Positions 1 to 5,719 of a stretch of 5,719 nucleotides of DNA are shown in pieces. The stretch spans positions 1 through 5,719 of the forward strand of contig CABUQI010000083.1 in NCBI GenBank assembly GCA_902493545.1, written 5' to 3'. Origin of the DNA: an uncultured Collinsella sp. (GTDB lineage: Bacteria; Actinomycetota; Coriobacteriia; Coriobacteriales; Coriobacteriaceae). A program made the translations under genes and the position numbers. The stretch's first letter is position 1; the number at the start of each line of letters is the position of its first letter. The notes under the pieces are model-generated. The model saw nothing but the letters and a program-made list of their open reading frames with translations, did no database searches and was not told the origin of the DNA.

Positions 1-27
1 ATTCACGCCAATCTGACGTTCAATTTC

Positions 28-56
28 AAGGGCGCGACCAGAAGGTCAGCGCCCTT
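28..56. terminator. Hairpin terminator-like structure downstream of the YhgE/Pip operon
   Basis: An 8-bp arm AAGGGCGC (28-35) pairs with GCGCCCTT (49-56). It continues inward as GACC (36-39) with GGTC (44-47), with one bulged A at 48 and an AGAA tetraloop at 40-43. On the plus strand the stem is followed by TTCATTTCAC-like T-rich sequence, which suits termination of a plus-strand gene lying left of the window. In the minus direction the flank is TGAAATTGAA, which is less T-rich. It may serve both directions between convergent genes. The fold is clear; its use as a terminator is inferred. Confidence 0.6.
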
Positions 57-131
57 TCATTTCACGTCACCTTGGCGCAAATGCGACTCGCTCGCTGGCA
101 TTAGTGCTACATCAGCGTTAACGTTGCCGCA

Positions 132-2321
132 CTAAATTAGCTTAGTTGATTCCAGCTTTTCGATGATCCAGTCGTTGGCTTTGATGACCGGACGGCGGAA
201 GACGACGCCCAGGGCCAGCGACGGAATCAGATAGCTCGCCAGAATGCCCAGCTCAACCCAGTACTCCATATGGTAGGCGCCAGCCATGGCGGCATGCATG
301 GCGTTAATGCCATGGGTAAACGGCAGGAACGGATAGATCGCCTGGAACACAGGGCCGGTCATCTCGATGGGGAACGTACCGCCCGAACCGCCGACCTGCA
401 TGACCAGCAGCACAACGGCCAAAGCCTTGCCGATATCGCCAAACGACACCGTAAGCGTGTAGACGATATTGGAGAACACGAGACTCGCGACCCAGCCCGC
501 CAGCACAAACTGCAGCGGGTCGTCGCACTGGATGCCAAAGAACAGGATGTCGCCCGCGCACACGAGCGTTGCCTGCAGCAGGGCCAGACCGCCAAAGAAC
601 AGGTAGCGGCCCAGGTAGATCTCGTGCAGGCGCACGGGGATGAGCTCGTTGATAAGCTCATCGTCAACCGAGACCTTCATCATGGCCGCCAGTACGATTG
701 AGCCGACCCAGAGCGACAAAATCGTGTAGAACGGCGCCATGGCCGAACCGTAGTTGCGGATCGGATAGACCGGCTTGCGGTCGAGCGCGACGGGACCGGA
801 AAGCGACACGGCCAGACCCTCGGGATCATTGCCGATCATCGTCTTGATCGTAGCGAGGTCATCTGACATCAAGGCACCGTCGAGCTCGTCCTTAAACGCG
901 CTGATCTTGTCCGACGCTTCGCCCAACTGATCGGAAGCCTTGTTGACCAGCTTTGCAGCCTTGGAGAGGCCCTTTGCCAGCGAACCGGATGCGTCGGTCA
1001 GGCCGTCTACGGCGCTATCCAGATTGCCCGAGATACCATCGAGCGAGTCTAGGATGCCCGAGACGGTCTTCTTTAGCTCCTTGGCCTTAACCGAGAACGT
1101 GGAATCGTAATCGGATTTGGCGCCCGCGATGCCGGCCTTGGCATCGGCGATGGCCTGATCGACCTCGGCACGCGAGTTGTTGACCTCGGCCATGCTATCG
1201 GAGAGAGACTTCGCGGTGGCCGCCAGATCCTTGGCATTGCTGCGGTACTCAACGGCGATTCTGCCCAGCGACGTCGCGGCGGACTTGAGGCCGTCCTTCA
1301 AATTCTCATCGCTCACCTGGTCGGCAAGGCTGCGGAGCTGATCGGCCATCGCATCGATATCCTTGGCGCGCGCATTAAGAGCCGCAGCGGCATCGTTGAG
1401 TTGGGACACCGTAAGGTCGACATGCTGGTTCGCGGTGTCGAACGCCTTCGCGAGCTCGGCAGACACATTGTCGAACGAACCCGCACTTCCATCGATTGCG
1501 GCATCGATGGCATCGTTTGCCGCCTTAAGCGCTTCTTTGGAATCATCGATGCCGCTTTTGGCATGTTCCATGAGCTGCTTTGTCGACTCATCGACGGCAC
1601 CGGTCTGCTTGAGCATGCCGCTCGCCGACGTCAGCGAATCGGACGTGGAGCTCAAAATGCCCGCCAGCGACGAAGCATTTGCCTGAACGTCTCGCAGGTC
1701 CTCAATCGAATCGCCGAGCGTCGAGGACAGGTTGGCGATAAAGTTGCTGACCTGGTCGGTGCTCATGTAATCGAGCAGGCTGGACACCGTCTTAAGACCG
1801 ATGCTCGTAATGGTCTCGGTAAAAGTTTCGTTAACCTGGCTCTGAACGGCACTCGAACCCTTCTCGGTCACGATCTGCGCGATGGCGTTGGCCTTCTGGT
1901 TCTCGTAAAACTCGATATCGGCGTGTTTCACGTCGGTCGAGAAAAGCGTCATCATGTCAGCGCTAAACGTTTTGGGGATAACGACGGCGGCATAGTACGC
2001 GCCCGACTTAACGCCCTCGATAGCCTTTTCGCGATTGTTGAGCACAACCCAATCGAAGCTCTCGTTGCCGCGTAGGGTGGCGGTCACGTTTTCGCCCACG
2101 TTAACCTCGACGGGGATCAAATCGCTCTCGTAGCCCTCATCGGTGTTGACCACGGCGATCTTAAGATTGCCGGTGCTGCCGTACGGATCCCAGCTGCCGG
2201 CGATGTTAAACCACGCGTACAGACACGGTACGATAATGAGGCCCATCACGACAACCAAGCCGATCACGGAGCGAGACACGTTTTGGACATCGCGCTTAAA
2301 CAGATGCAGGATGTTCTTCAT
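132..2321 (-). CDS. YhgE/Pip family membrane protein, second gene of the pair (729 aa)
   Basis: This is an integral membrane protein of the YhgE/Pip family (phage infection protein). Known relatives include Lactococcus Pip, needed for infection by some phages, and B. subtilis YhgE; the cellular job of most members is unknown. A short basic N-terminus carrying FKRD (8-11) precedes membrane helix 1 (about 18-40). The family N-terminal domain follows, with YAWFNI and WDPYG (35-48), KIAVVNTDEG (54-63) and SGAYYAAVVIPKTFS (106-120). Residues about 200-495 are Ala/Ser/Asp/Lys-rich and look helical or coiled-coil, predicted to lie outside the cell. The ABC-2-like C-terminal domain starts near PVYPIRNYGSAMAPFY (517-532). 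It has about five hydrophobic segments (roughly 530-549, 574-596, 603-625, 630-646, 685-707) and the family-type stretch GGSGGTFPIEM (644-654). The protein ends soon after the last helix. The start is firm: an excellent ribosome binding site lies upstream, and the previous gene stops immediately before the ATG. Family call is confident; substrate and function are unknown. Confidence 0.93.
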   Translation of the reverse strand: MKNILHLFKRDVQNVSRSVIGLVVVMGLIIVPCLYAWFNIAGSWDPYGSTGNLKIAVVNTDEGYESDLIPVEVNVGENVTATLRGNESFDWVVLNNREKAIEGVKSGAYYAAVVIPKTFSADMMTLFSTDVKHADIEFYENQKANAIAQIVTEKGSSAVQSQVNETFTETITSIGLKTVSSLLDYMSTDQVSNFIANLSSTLGDSIEDLRDVQANASSLAGILSSTSDSLTSASGMLKQTGAVDESTKQLMEHAKSGIDDSKEALKAANDAIDAAIDGSAGSFDNVSAELAKAFDTANQHVDLTVSQLNDAAAALNARAKDIDAMADQLRSLADQVSDENLKDGLKSAATSLGRIAVEYRSNAKDLAATAKSLSDSMAEVNNSRAEVDQAIADAKAGIAGAKSDYDSTFSVKAKELKKTVSGILDSLDGISGNLDSAVDGLTDASGSLAKGLSKAAKLVNKASDQLGEASDKISAFKDELDGALMSDDLATIKTMIGNDPEGLAVSLSGPVALDRKPVYPIRNYGSAMAPFYTILSLWVGSIVLAAMMKVSVDDELINELIPVRLHEIYLGRYLFFGGLALLQATLVCAGDILFFGIQCDDPLQFVLAGWVASLVFSNIVYTLTVSFGDIGKALAVVLLVMQVGGSGGTFPIEMTGPVFQAIYPFLPFTHGINAMHAAMAGAYHMEYWVELGILASYLIPSLALGVVFRRPVIKANDWIIEKLESTKLI

Positions 2322-5138
2322 TTATGCCTCACCTCCTTTGGAGTGCTTGCCAAGCGCGGTGGTATCTCCATCATTTGTGGCTGTGCTGTCGCTGCCCTGA
2401 GATTTATGGTGCGAGCCGATATGCGGCAAGCGGCCCGTGGACTGATCGCCGCCCTTGGCACCACGCTCGCTGGCGTTGAGGCCAAACATGTGGCGGGCGG
2501 CAGGAATGGCGGCCGTGTGTTCGCGCATCTCGCGACGCAGGTCCTCATCCGAAAGCGCCGAGATGCGCATCTGGGTATTGAGGCTCGCTCGGATATATTC
2601 GATATTGATAAGCCAGCCGCAGATGGCAATAACCGAGATGATCCAAATGACAAGCAGGATGATCTTGCCGTTATTGTCGATATCGAGAACCGTCGACAGG
2701 ACAAAGAGCAGGACCTGAACGCCCACCACGGCGGCAAAACCGCCCTTGATGTAGTACGGGTAGCGATGTTCAAAGGCGACCGCATGATCGAGCAGTTCGC
2801 GACGGTACGAATCGGAATCGAGCATGACGCGCATGGCCGTGCGCAGCGAGTAGCGCTGGCGCGGCAGGTCGTTGGACTCGCAAATCATCATACCGGTCGT
2901 GGAGAGCTGTTTATCAAAGAGCAGGTTAAGGTTGAGCAGCAGCGGACGCAGCTGCAGGCCGATAAAGAGCGCCACGATCAAGAACACGCCCAGAATGCAC
3001 AGGTTAAACAGGTAGTTGAACGAATACATGCCGCCGACTGTCTCGCGCAGCAGATTGATGCCGTAAGTAAAGGGCAGCAGCGGGTGCAGCCACTGGAAGA
3101 AGCCGGGCATCATCTCGATGGGGTACATGCCCGACGAACCCGGGATCTGCACGATAACCAGAATGACGCCGATAGCCTTGCCGATATGCTTAAACGTGGT
3201 GGACAGCGCATAGATGATATTGACGTAGGTGAACGAAATGGCGATGCCGCCCAGCACGAACAGCAGCGGGCTGACGCACTGCACGCCAATCACCAGATCG
3301 CCTACCGTAACGATGATGGCCTGCAACGCGCCCAGGATCACCATGAGCAACCAGCGGCCAAAGTAGCCTTGGCGCGCCGTAAAGCTGCCAACACCTTCAC
3401 GGTCGACCTCGAGCTTGTAAATGGCGATGAGCACATAGCCGCCCACCCAAAGCGCCAGATTGGTGTAGAAGGGAGCGATGCCCGAGCCAAAGCTCTTGAC
3501 CGGATAGATTGACTTGGACGTCAACTCAACCGGAGACGCCATGAAATCTGCCACGTCATTGACATCGACGCCCATCAGATCGGCCAGCTCGCCCATGGAC
3601 TCGGAGGTCTGCAGCGCCGCGATGTCATTGGCGGCGGTTGCAAGCTTGTCCTGGACCTTGGCAAGCGAGGAATCGGTCTGGGACAGCGTGGTCTTGGCCT
3701 GGCCGAGCGTAGCGCTAAGCTGCGCCAACGTGCCGAGCGCATTTGCAAGTGTAGGTGTCATACCCGAGACGATACCGGTCAGGTCGCCCGAAACGGCAGC
3801 AAAAGAGTCGAGCGCGCTCGAGGCCTTCGGCAGCGCGTTTTGGCCCAAGTCCGTCTGGGCTTGGCCAAGGTTGGTCGCACCGGTATGAATTGCGTTATTG
3901 ATAGCGTCACTGGCACCCGAAACAGCCGCTGCGTCATTCGCCATGGCGCTTGACTGCGCGGACAGACCGTCCTTGATGCTCTGAAGCTTTTCATTCTGCT
4001 CTCGAAGCAAATCGATGGTCGATACAATGCGCGCGTCAATTTCCTCGGAACCTGTCGACGTGTCATTGGCGAGAATCTCCAAGTGCCCGATAACGGCCTT
4101 ATTGTGGTCGATCGTCGCTTGAAGAGACTCGAGCGAGTTGTCGATACGGGTGGTCGTAGATGTGACCGCGCCCGTCAGCTTGCCGATGGCAGCGTTCGCA
4201 GAGGCCGACGTCTTGGTGAGCGCAAGGCTGCCTTCCGAGAGCGCCTTGGAGAGCGAGGTGATGGAGTTGCCCGCCGTGGTGCGAGCTTCGCTCAGCAGGT
4301 CGTTGCCCTGGGAGATCGCCTGCGTCAGCGACGGTGCCTGGCCTTGCAAGCCGGCAAGTGCCGCATCAGCCGAGGCGATAGCGCCACTCGTCTTATCGAT
4401 GGCGGCATTCATATCGCCAATCGAATCGCGCACCTCGCCCAAGGTGTCGGACGCCTCGGACACCGAACTTGCCAGCGAGTCCTGAGTCTGGGTTGCCTTG
4501 TCCTTTAAATCGACACCGGCATCCTTGGCGATACCGGCAACAGTCTTGCCTACCGTAGAGACAAATTCCGAGTTGATCTGCTCCTCGATGGTGTTTGCAC
4601 CGGTATCGGTAACCTTGGGCGCAATGGCGCTCTTCTTCTCATTGACGTAGTACGTGAGCTTGGGCTGATGGTAGTTGCCGTCGAGCATCGAAACCAGGTT
4701 ATCCGAGAAGTTCTTGGGAATCACGATAGCGGCATAGTACTCGCCGCTCTCGACGCCCTCCTTGGCATCGGCCGTCGAGTCGACGAACGTCCAGCCCAAC
4801 TGATGATTCTCCTTGAGCTGGTCGACCACTTTGTCGCCAGCGTTGAGCTCACCCACCAAGTCGTTTTGGGTGCCTCGATCGTTGTTGGCGATAGCAATCT
4901 TGATGCCTTGGGTGTTTCCATACGGATCCCAGTTTGCCACGATGTTATACCAGGCATACAGCGAGGGAATAACGCACACGCCAAGGGTAACCACCAAGGC
5001 GACGGGGTTCACAAGCAGTCGCTTAATGTCGCGCTTAAATATCGCAAAGGACACCTTTGCATTGGATAGTTTGCTGCCGAGACTCACGCTTGGACCATCC
5101 ATCCTGTCGTTGAATCGAATCGTACTATCGACAACCAT
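2322..5138 (-). CDS. YhgE/Pip family membrane protein with C-terminal extension, first gene of the pair (938 aa)
   Basis: This is a paralogue of the downstream 729-residue protein with the same layout. FKRDIKR (34-40) precedes helix 1 (about 44-66). The N-terminal Pip domain carries YAWYNI and WDPYG (61-74), KIAIANNDRG (80-89) and SGEYYAAIVIPKNFS (131-145). A long Ala/Ser/Thr/Gln-rich helical ectodomain spans about 210-515. The ABC-2-like membrane domain begins near SIYPVKSFGSGIAPFY (543-558), with hydrophobic segments near 559-574, 594-618, 624-646, 652-666 and 708-730, and GSSGMYPIEMM (667-677). Residues about 740-938 are extra: a basic linker, two more membrane helices (about 798-817 and 825-846), an acidic/basic stretch, then a Ser/Gly/Asp/His-rich tail predicted to be cytoplasmic. 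The start is uncertain. The ATG at 5138 has no clear Shine-Dalgarno sequence, and Met13 and several GTG codons before helix 1 are alternatives. With 43 residues before helix 1, against about 17 in the paralogue, a later start is plausible. Role unknown; probably partners the downstream gene. Confidence 0.92.
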   Translation of the reverse strand: MVVDSTIRFNDRMDGPSVSLGSKLSNAKVSFAIFKRDIKRLLVNPVALVVTLGVCVIPSLYAWYNIVANWDPYGNTQGIKIAIANNDRGTQNDLVGELNAGDKVVDQLKENHQLGWTFVDSTADAKEGVESGEYYAAIVIPKNFSDNLVSMLDGNYHQPKLTYYVNEKKSAIAPKVTDTGANTIEEQINSEFVSTVGKTVAGIAKDAGVDLKDKATQTQDSLASSVSEASDTLGEVRDSIGDMNAAIDKTSGAIASADAALAGLQGQAPSLTQAISQGNDLLSEARTTAGNSITSLSKALSEGSLALTKTSASANAAIGKLTGAVTSTTTRIDNSLESLQATIDHNKAVIGHLEILANDTSTGSEEIDARIVSTIDLLREQNEKLQSIKDGLSAQSSAMANDAAAVSGASDAINNAIHTGATNLGQAQTDLGQNALPKASSALDSFAAVSGDLTGIVSGMTPTLANALGTLAQLSATLGQAKTTLSQTDSSLAKVQDKLATAANDIAALQTSESMGELADLMGVDVNDVADFMASPVELTSKSIYPVKSFGSGIAPFYTNLALWVGGYVLIAIYKLEVDREGVGSFTARQGYFGRWLLMVILGALQAIIVTVGDLVIGVQCVSPLLFVLGGIAISFTYVNIIYALSTTFKHIGKAIGVILVIVQIPGSSGMYPIEMMPGFFQWLHPLLPFTYGINLLRETVGGMYSFNYLFNLCILGVFLIVALFIGLQLRPLLLNLNLLFDKQLSTTGMMICESNDLPRQRYSLRTAMRVMLDSDSYRRELLDHAVAFEHRYPYYIKGGFAAVVGVQVLLFVLSTVLDIDNNGKIILLVIWIISVIAICGWLINIEYIRASLNTQMRISALSDEDLRREMREHTAAIPAARHMFGLNASERGAKGGDQSTGRLPHIGSHHKSQGSDSTATNDGDTTALGKHSKGGEA
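2329..2339 (-). promoter_or_regulatory. Strong ribosome binding site inside the end of the upstream gene
   Basis: On the minus strand this reads AAAGGAGGTGA, an 11-base match to the usual anti-Shine-Dalgarno end of 16S rRNA. The GGAGG core lies about ten bases before the ATG at 2321. These bases also encode the last residues (K-G-G-E-A) of the 938-residue protein, whose TAA stop touches the ATG of the next gene. This fixes the start of the 729-residue protein and points to coupled translation. Confidence 0.9.
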
Positions 5139-5193
5139 TGTAGTAGGCGCTTTAACGTCTCAAAGCACAATGGTGTTGAGTTTTGCGGGTAGC

Positions 5194-5222
5194 AATATAC
5201 TACGAAGACGAATTAACGTACA
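5194..5222 (-). promoter_or_regulatory. Candidate promoter of the YhgE/Pip operon
   Basis: On the minus strand TATATT (5194-5199) matches the sigma-70 type -10 consensus at five of six positions. A hexamer TGTACG lies 17 bases upstream (5217-5222) and matches the -35 consensus at only three positions, so the -35 is weak. A start about seven bases below the -10 would leave a leader of roughly 45-50 bases before the ATG at 5138. The surroundings are A+T-rich. A weak -35 fits a promoter needing an activator, or this may not be the promoter at all. Confidence 0.35.
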
Positions 5223-5232
5223 GTTGTACAGT
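5218..5232. promoter_or_regulatory. Short symmetric and repeated element, possible operator
   Basis: GTACA (5218-5222) and TGTAC (5225-5229) form an inverted repeat around a two-base centre. The same bases contain a direct repeat of GTACAGT (5218-5224 and 5226-5232) with an 8-base period. It overlaps the candidate -35 of the operon, a usual place for a repressor site. No regulator gene is in the window, so the link to any protein family is speculative. Confidence 0.3.
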
Positions 5233-5276
5233 ATCTTAAATTTCAGCAGGTCACAAAACCACAACCCCGACAAATA

Positions 5277-5365
5277 ATTGATCCCTTGGGGACGGAGGAA
5301 AACAGATCACCGGATCAGACCGACCCCCTCGGTGATCCGTTTTCCTCCGTCCCCAAGGGATCAAT
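5277..5365. repeat. Long palindrome (36-bp stem, 17-base loop), REP/MITE-like
   Basis: The left arm (5277-5312) and right arm (5330-5365) are reverse complements over 36 positions, with one mismatch (A5304 against C5338). The arm starts ATTGATCCCTTGGGGACGG and continues through GGAGGAAAAC; the loop is 5313-5329. Inside the tip, CGGATCA (5311-5317) can pair alternatively with TGATCCG (5333-5339). This is far longer than an ordinary terminator stem. I associate GGGGACGGAGGAAAAC-type palindromes with dispersed repeats in Collinsella and relatives, from memory only. Probable class: REP-like or MITE-like element, possibly mobilised by a transposase elsewhere. The minus-strand flank after the stem (TATTTG) is mildly T-rich, so it may also stop transcription. 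Confidence 0.75.
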
Positions 5366-5373
5366 CAAAAGGA

Positions 5374-5443
5374 AACGAGAGTGGAAAATCTCCCACTTCA
5401 AGCCCACATTCGAGCCAAAAGTGGGAGATTATCCACTCTCGTT
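5374..5443 (-). terminator. 25-bp palindrome just downstream of htpG, probable terminator or dispersed repeat
   Basis: The arms 5374-5398 and 5419-5443 pair over 25 positions with one central A/A mismatch (5386 against 5431); the loop is 5399-5418. In the direction of htpG transcription the stem begins 30 bases after the stop codon and is followed by TTTCCTTTTG-like T-rich sequence (5366-5375). This fits an intrinsic terminator. The stem is unusually long, and the outer arm AACGAGAGTGGA is not obviously terminator-like, so it may be a second dispersed repeat serving as a terminator. Confidence 0.6.
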
Positions 5444-5473
5444 CTAATCTAGTTACGGTGCCGTATCCTCGAA

Positions 5474-5719
5474 CTACATCAAGTTGCAGACAGCCGCCGC
5501 GAAGGCTACGGGGTCCTCGGGGAGGATGCCCTCGACGAGCAGGGCCTGATCGTAGAGCAGGCCGGAGTACTGCTTGATCTTGTCGGCGTCGCCCGCCTTC
5601 TGAGCAGCGACGAGCTTGGAAAAGACCGGGTGCTTGGCGTTGAGCTCGAGCACCCGCTGGCTCCTGGGCATACCGTCGGGCGCGCCCTCGGGACCCTTCT
5701 GGAGCACCTTCTCCATCTC
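5474..5719 (-). CDS. htpG: Molecular chaperone HtpG (Hsp90 family), C-terminal end only
   Basis: The last 81 residues of the cytoplasmic ATP-dependent chaperone HtpG are present; the reading frame stays open to the window edge, so the gene starts outside it. The visible part is the end of the C-terminal dimerisation domain. RVLELNAKHPVF matches the family's LEINPxHP-type segment, and LLYDQALLVEGILPEDP matches the conserved helix ending in the ...DQALL-E-...DP pattern before a short C-terminus, CNLM. The ATPase and middle domains are not visible, so completeness cannot be judged. HtpG normally has about 600-700 residues. A Met codon at 5716 lies inside the domain and is not the real start. The gene is followed by a strong hairpin and is probably not cotranscribed with the YhgE/Pip genes. 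Confidence 0.92.
   Translation of the reverse strand, partial: EMEKVLQKGPEGAPDGMPRSQRVLELNAKHPVFSKLVAAQKAGDADKIKQYSGLLYDQALLVEGILPEDPVAFAAAVCNLM

Larger units (their letters stand above)
5139..5473. other. Gene-free region between htpG and the YhgE/Pip operon
   Basis: This 335-base stretch has no ORF I would call real. Read in the direction of transcription (right to left) it holds about 30 bases after the htpG stop, a 25-bp palindrome, an 8-base spacer, a 36-bp palindrome, then an A+T-richer segment of about 138 bases leading to the first YhgE/Pip gene. That last segment is lower in G+C than the genes, as expected for a promoter region. The layout separates htpG from the operon transcriptionally. 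Confidence 0.8.

Noticed and set aside
1..27. Possible end of a plus-strand gene entering from the left
   Set aside because: One frame has a TGA at 14-16 just before the hairpin, but four codons are too few to support a gene.
101..135. Inverted repeat TTAGTGC / GCACTAA around the stop codon of the 729-residue gene
   Set aside because: Only a 7-bp stem with a 21-base loop and no T-rich flank; too weak to call a terminator, and the hairpin at 28-56 is a better candidate.
1401..2075. A 224-codon plus-strand open frame opposite the 729-residue gene
   Set aside because: Antisense shadow of a clear gene; no domain, no convincing ribosome binding site.
2283..3512. A 409-codon open frame on the plus strand, antisense to the 938-residue gene
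   Set aside because: It lies wholly opposite strongly recognisable Pip coding sequence, its product is His/Arg/Gln/Asp-rich with no recognisable domain, and long antisense frames are expected opposite G+C-rich genes.
837..4511. Possible repeats at DNA level within the Ala/Ser-rich regions of both genes
   Set aside because: The proteins are compositionally biased, but I see no regular repeat unit in the bases, so this is helix composition rather than a tandem repeat.
5277..5443. CRISPR-like array formed by the repeated arms
   Set aside because: The two palindromes have different sequences and no regularly spaced direct repeats or spacers.
5278..5577. A 99-codon plus-strand open frame across the palindromes and the end of htpG
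   Set aside because: It is made of the two palindromes plus antisense htpG sequence and has a low-complexity Arg/Pro-rich product; almost certainly not a gene.

Overview
The window looks like a piece of a G+C-rich chromosome from the Actinomycetota. My best guess is the Coriobacteriia, near Collinsella. This rests on codon use, on the style of the tandem YhgE/Pip proteins, and on a palindrome of a type I associate with Collinsella genomes from memory. The assignment is an inference; no rRNA or other marker gene is present.

All three real genes are on the minus strand, so transcription runs from high to low coordinates. At the right edge (5474-5719) is the C-terminal end of htpG, the bacterial Hsp90 chaperone. 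A 335-base gene-free stretch follows (5139-5473). It holds two long, nearly perfect palindromes side by side (5374-5443, then 5277-5365) and the probable promoter region of the next gene. The palindrome nearest htpG has a T-rich flank in the right direction to end htpG transcription. The larger one looks like a REP- or MITE-like dispersed element.

Most of the window (132-5138) is a two-gene operon of YhgE/Pip family membrane proteins of 938 and 729 residues. Both have one N-terminal membrane helix, a long Ala/Ser/Asp-rich helical region predicted to lie outside the cell, and a C-terminal ABC-2-like membrane domain. No ABC ATPase gene is in the window. The first gene carries an extra C-terminal region of about 200 residues, with two more membrane helices and a polar tail, that the second lacks. 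The two genes abut exactly (TAA directly followed by ATG). The ribosome binding site of the second gene lies inside the last codons of the first, so coupled translation and a hetero-oligomeric product are likely.

The left end (1-131) holds a hairpin terminator-like structure just beyond the operon and no gene I can support. I found no tRNA, rRNA, CRISPR array, transposase gene or riboswitch. The points most worth a second look are the paired palindromes, the C-terminal extension of the 938-residue protein, and a short symmetric element at the operon promoter.
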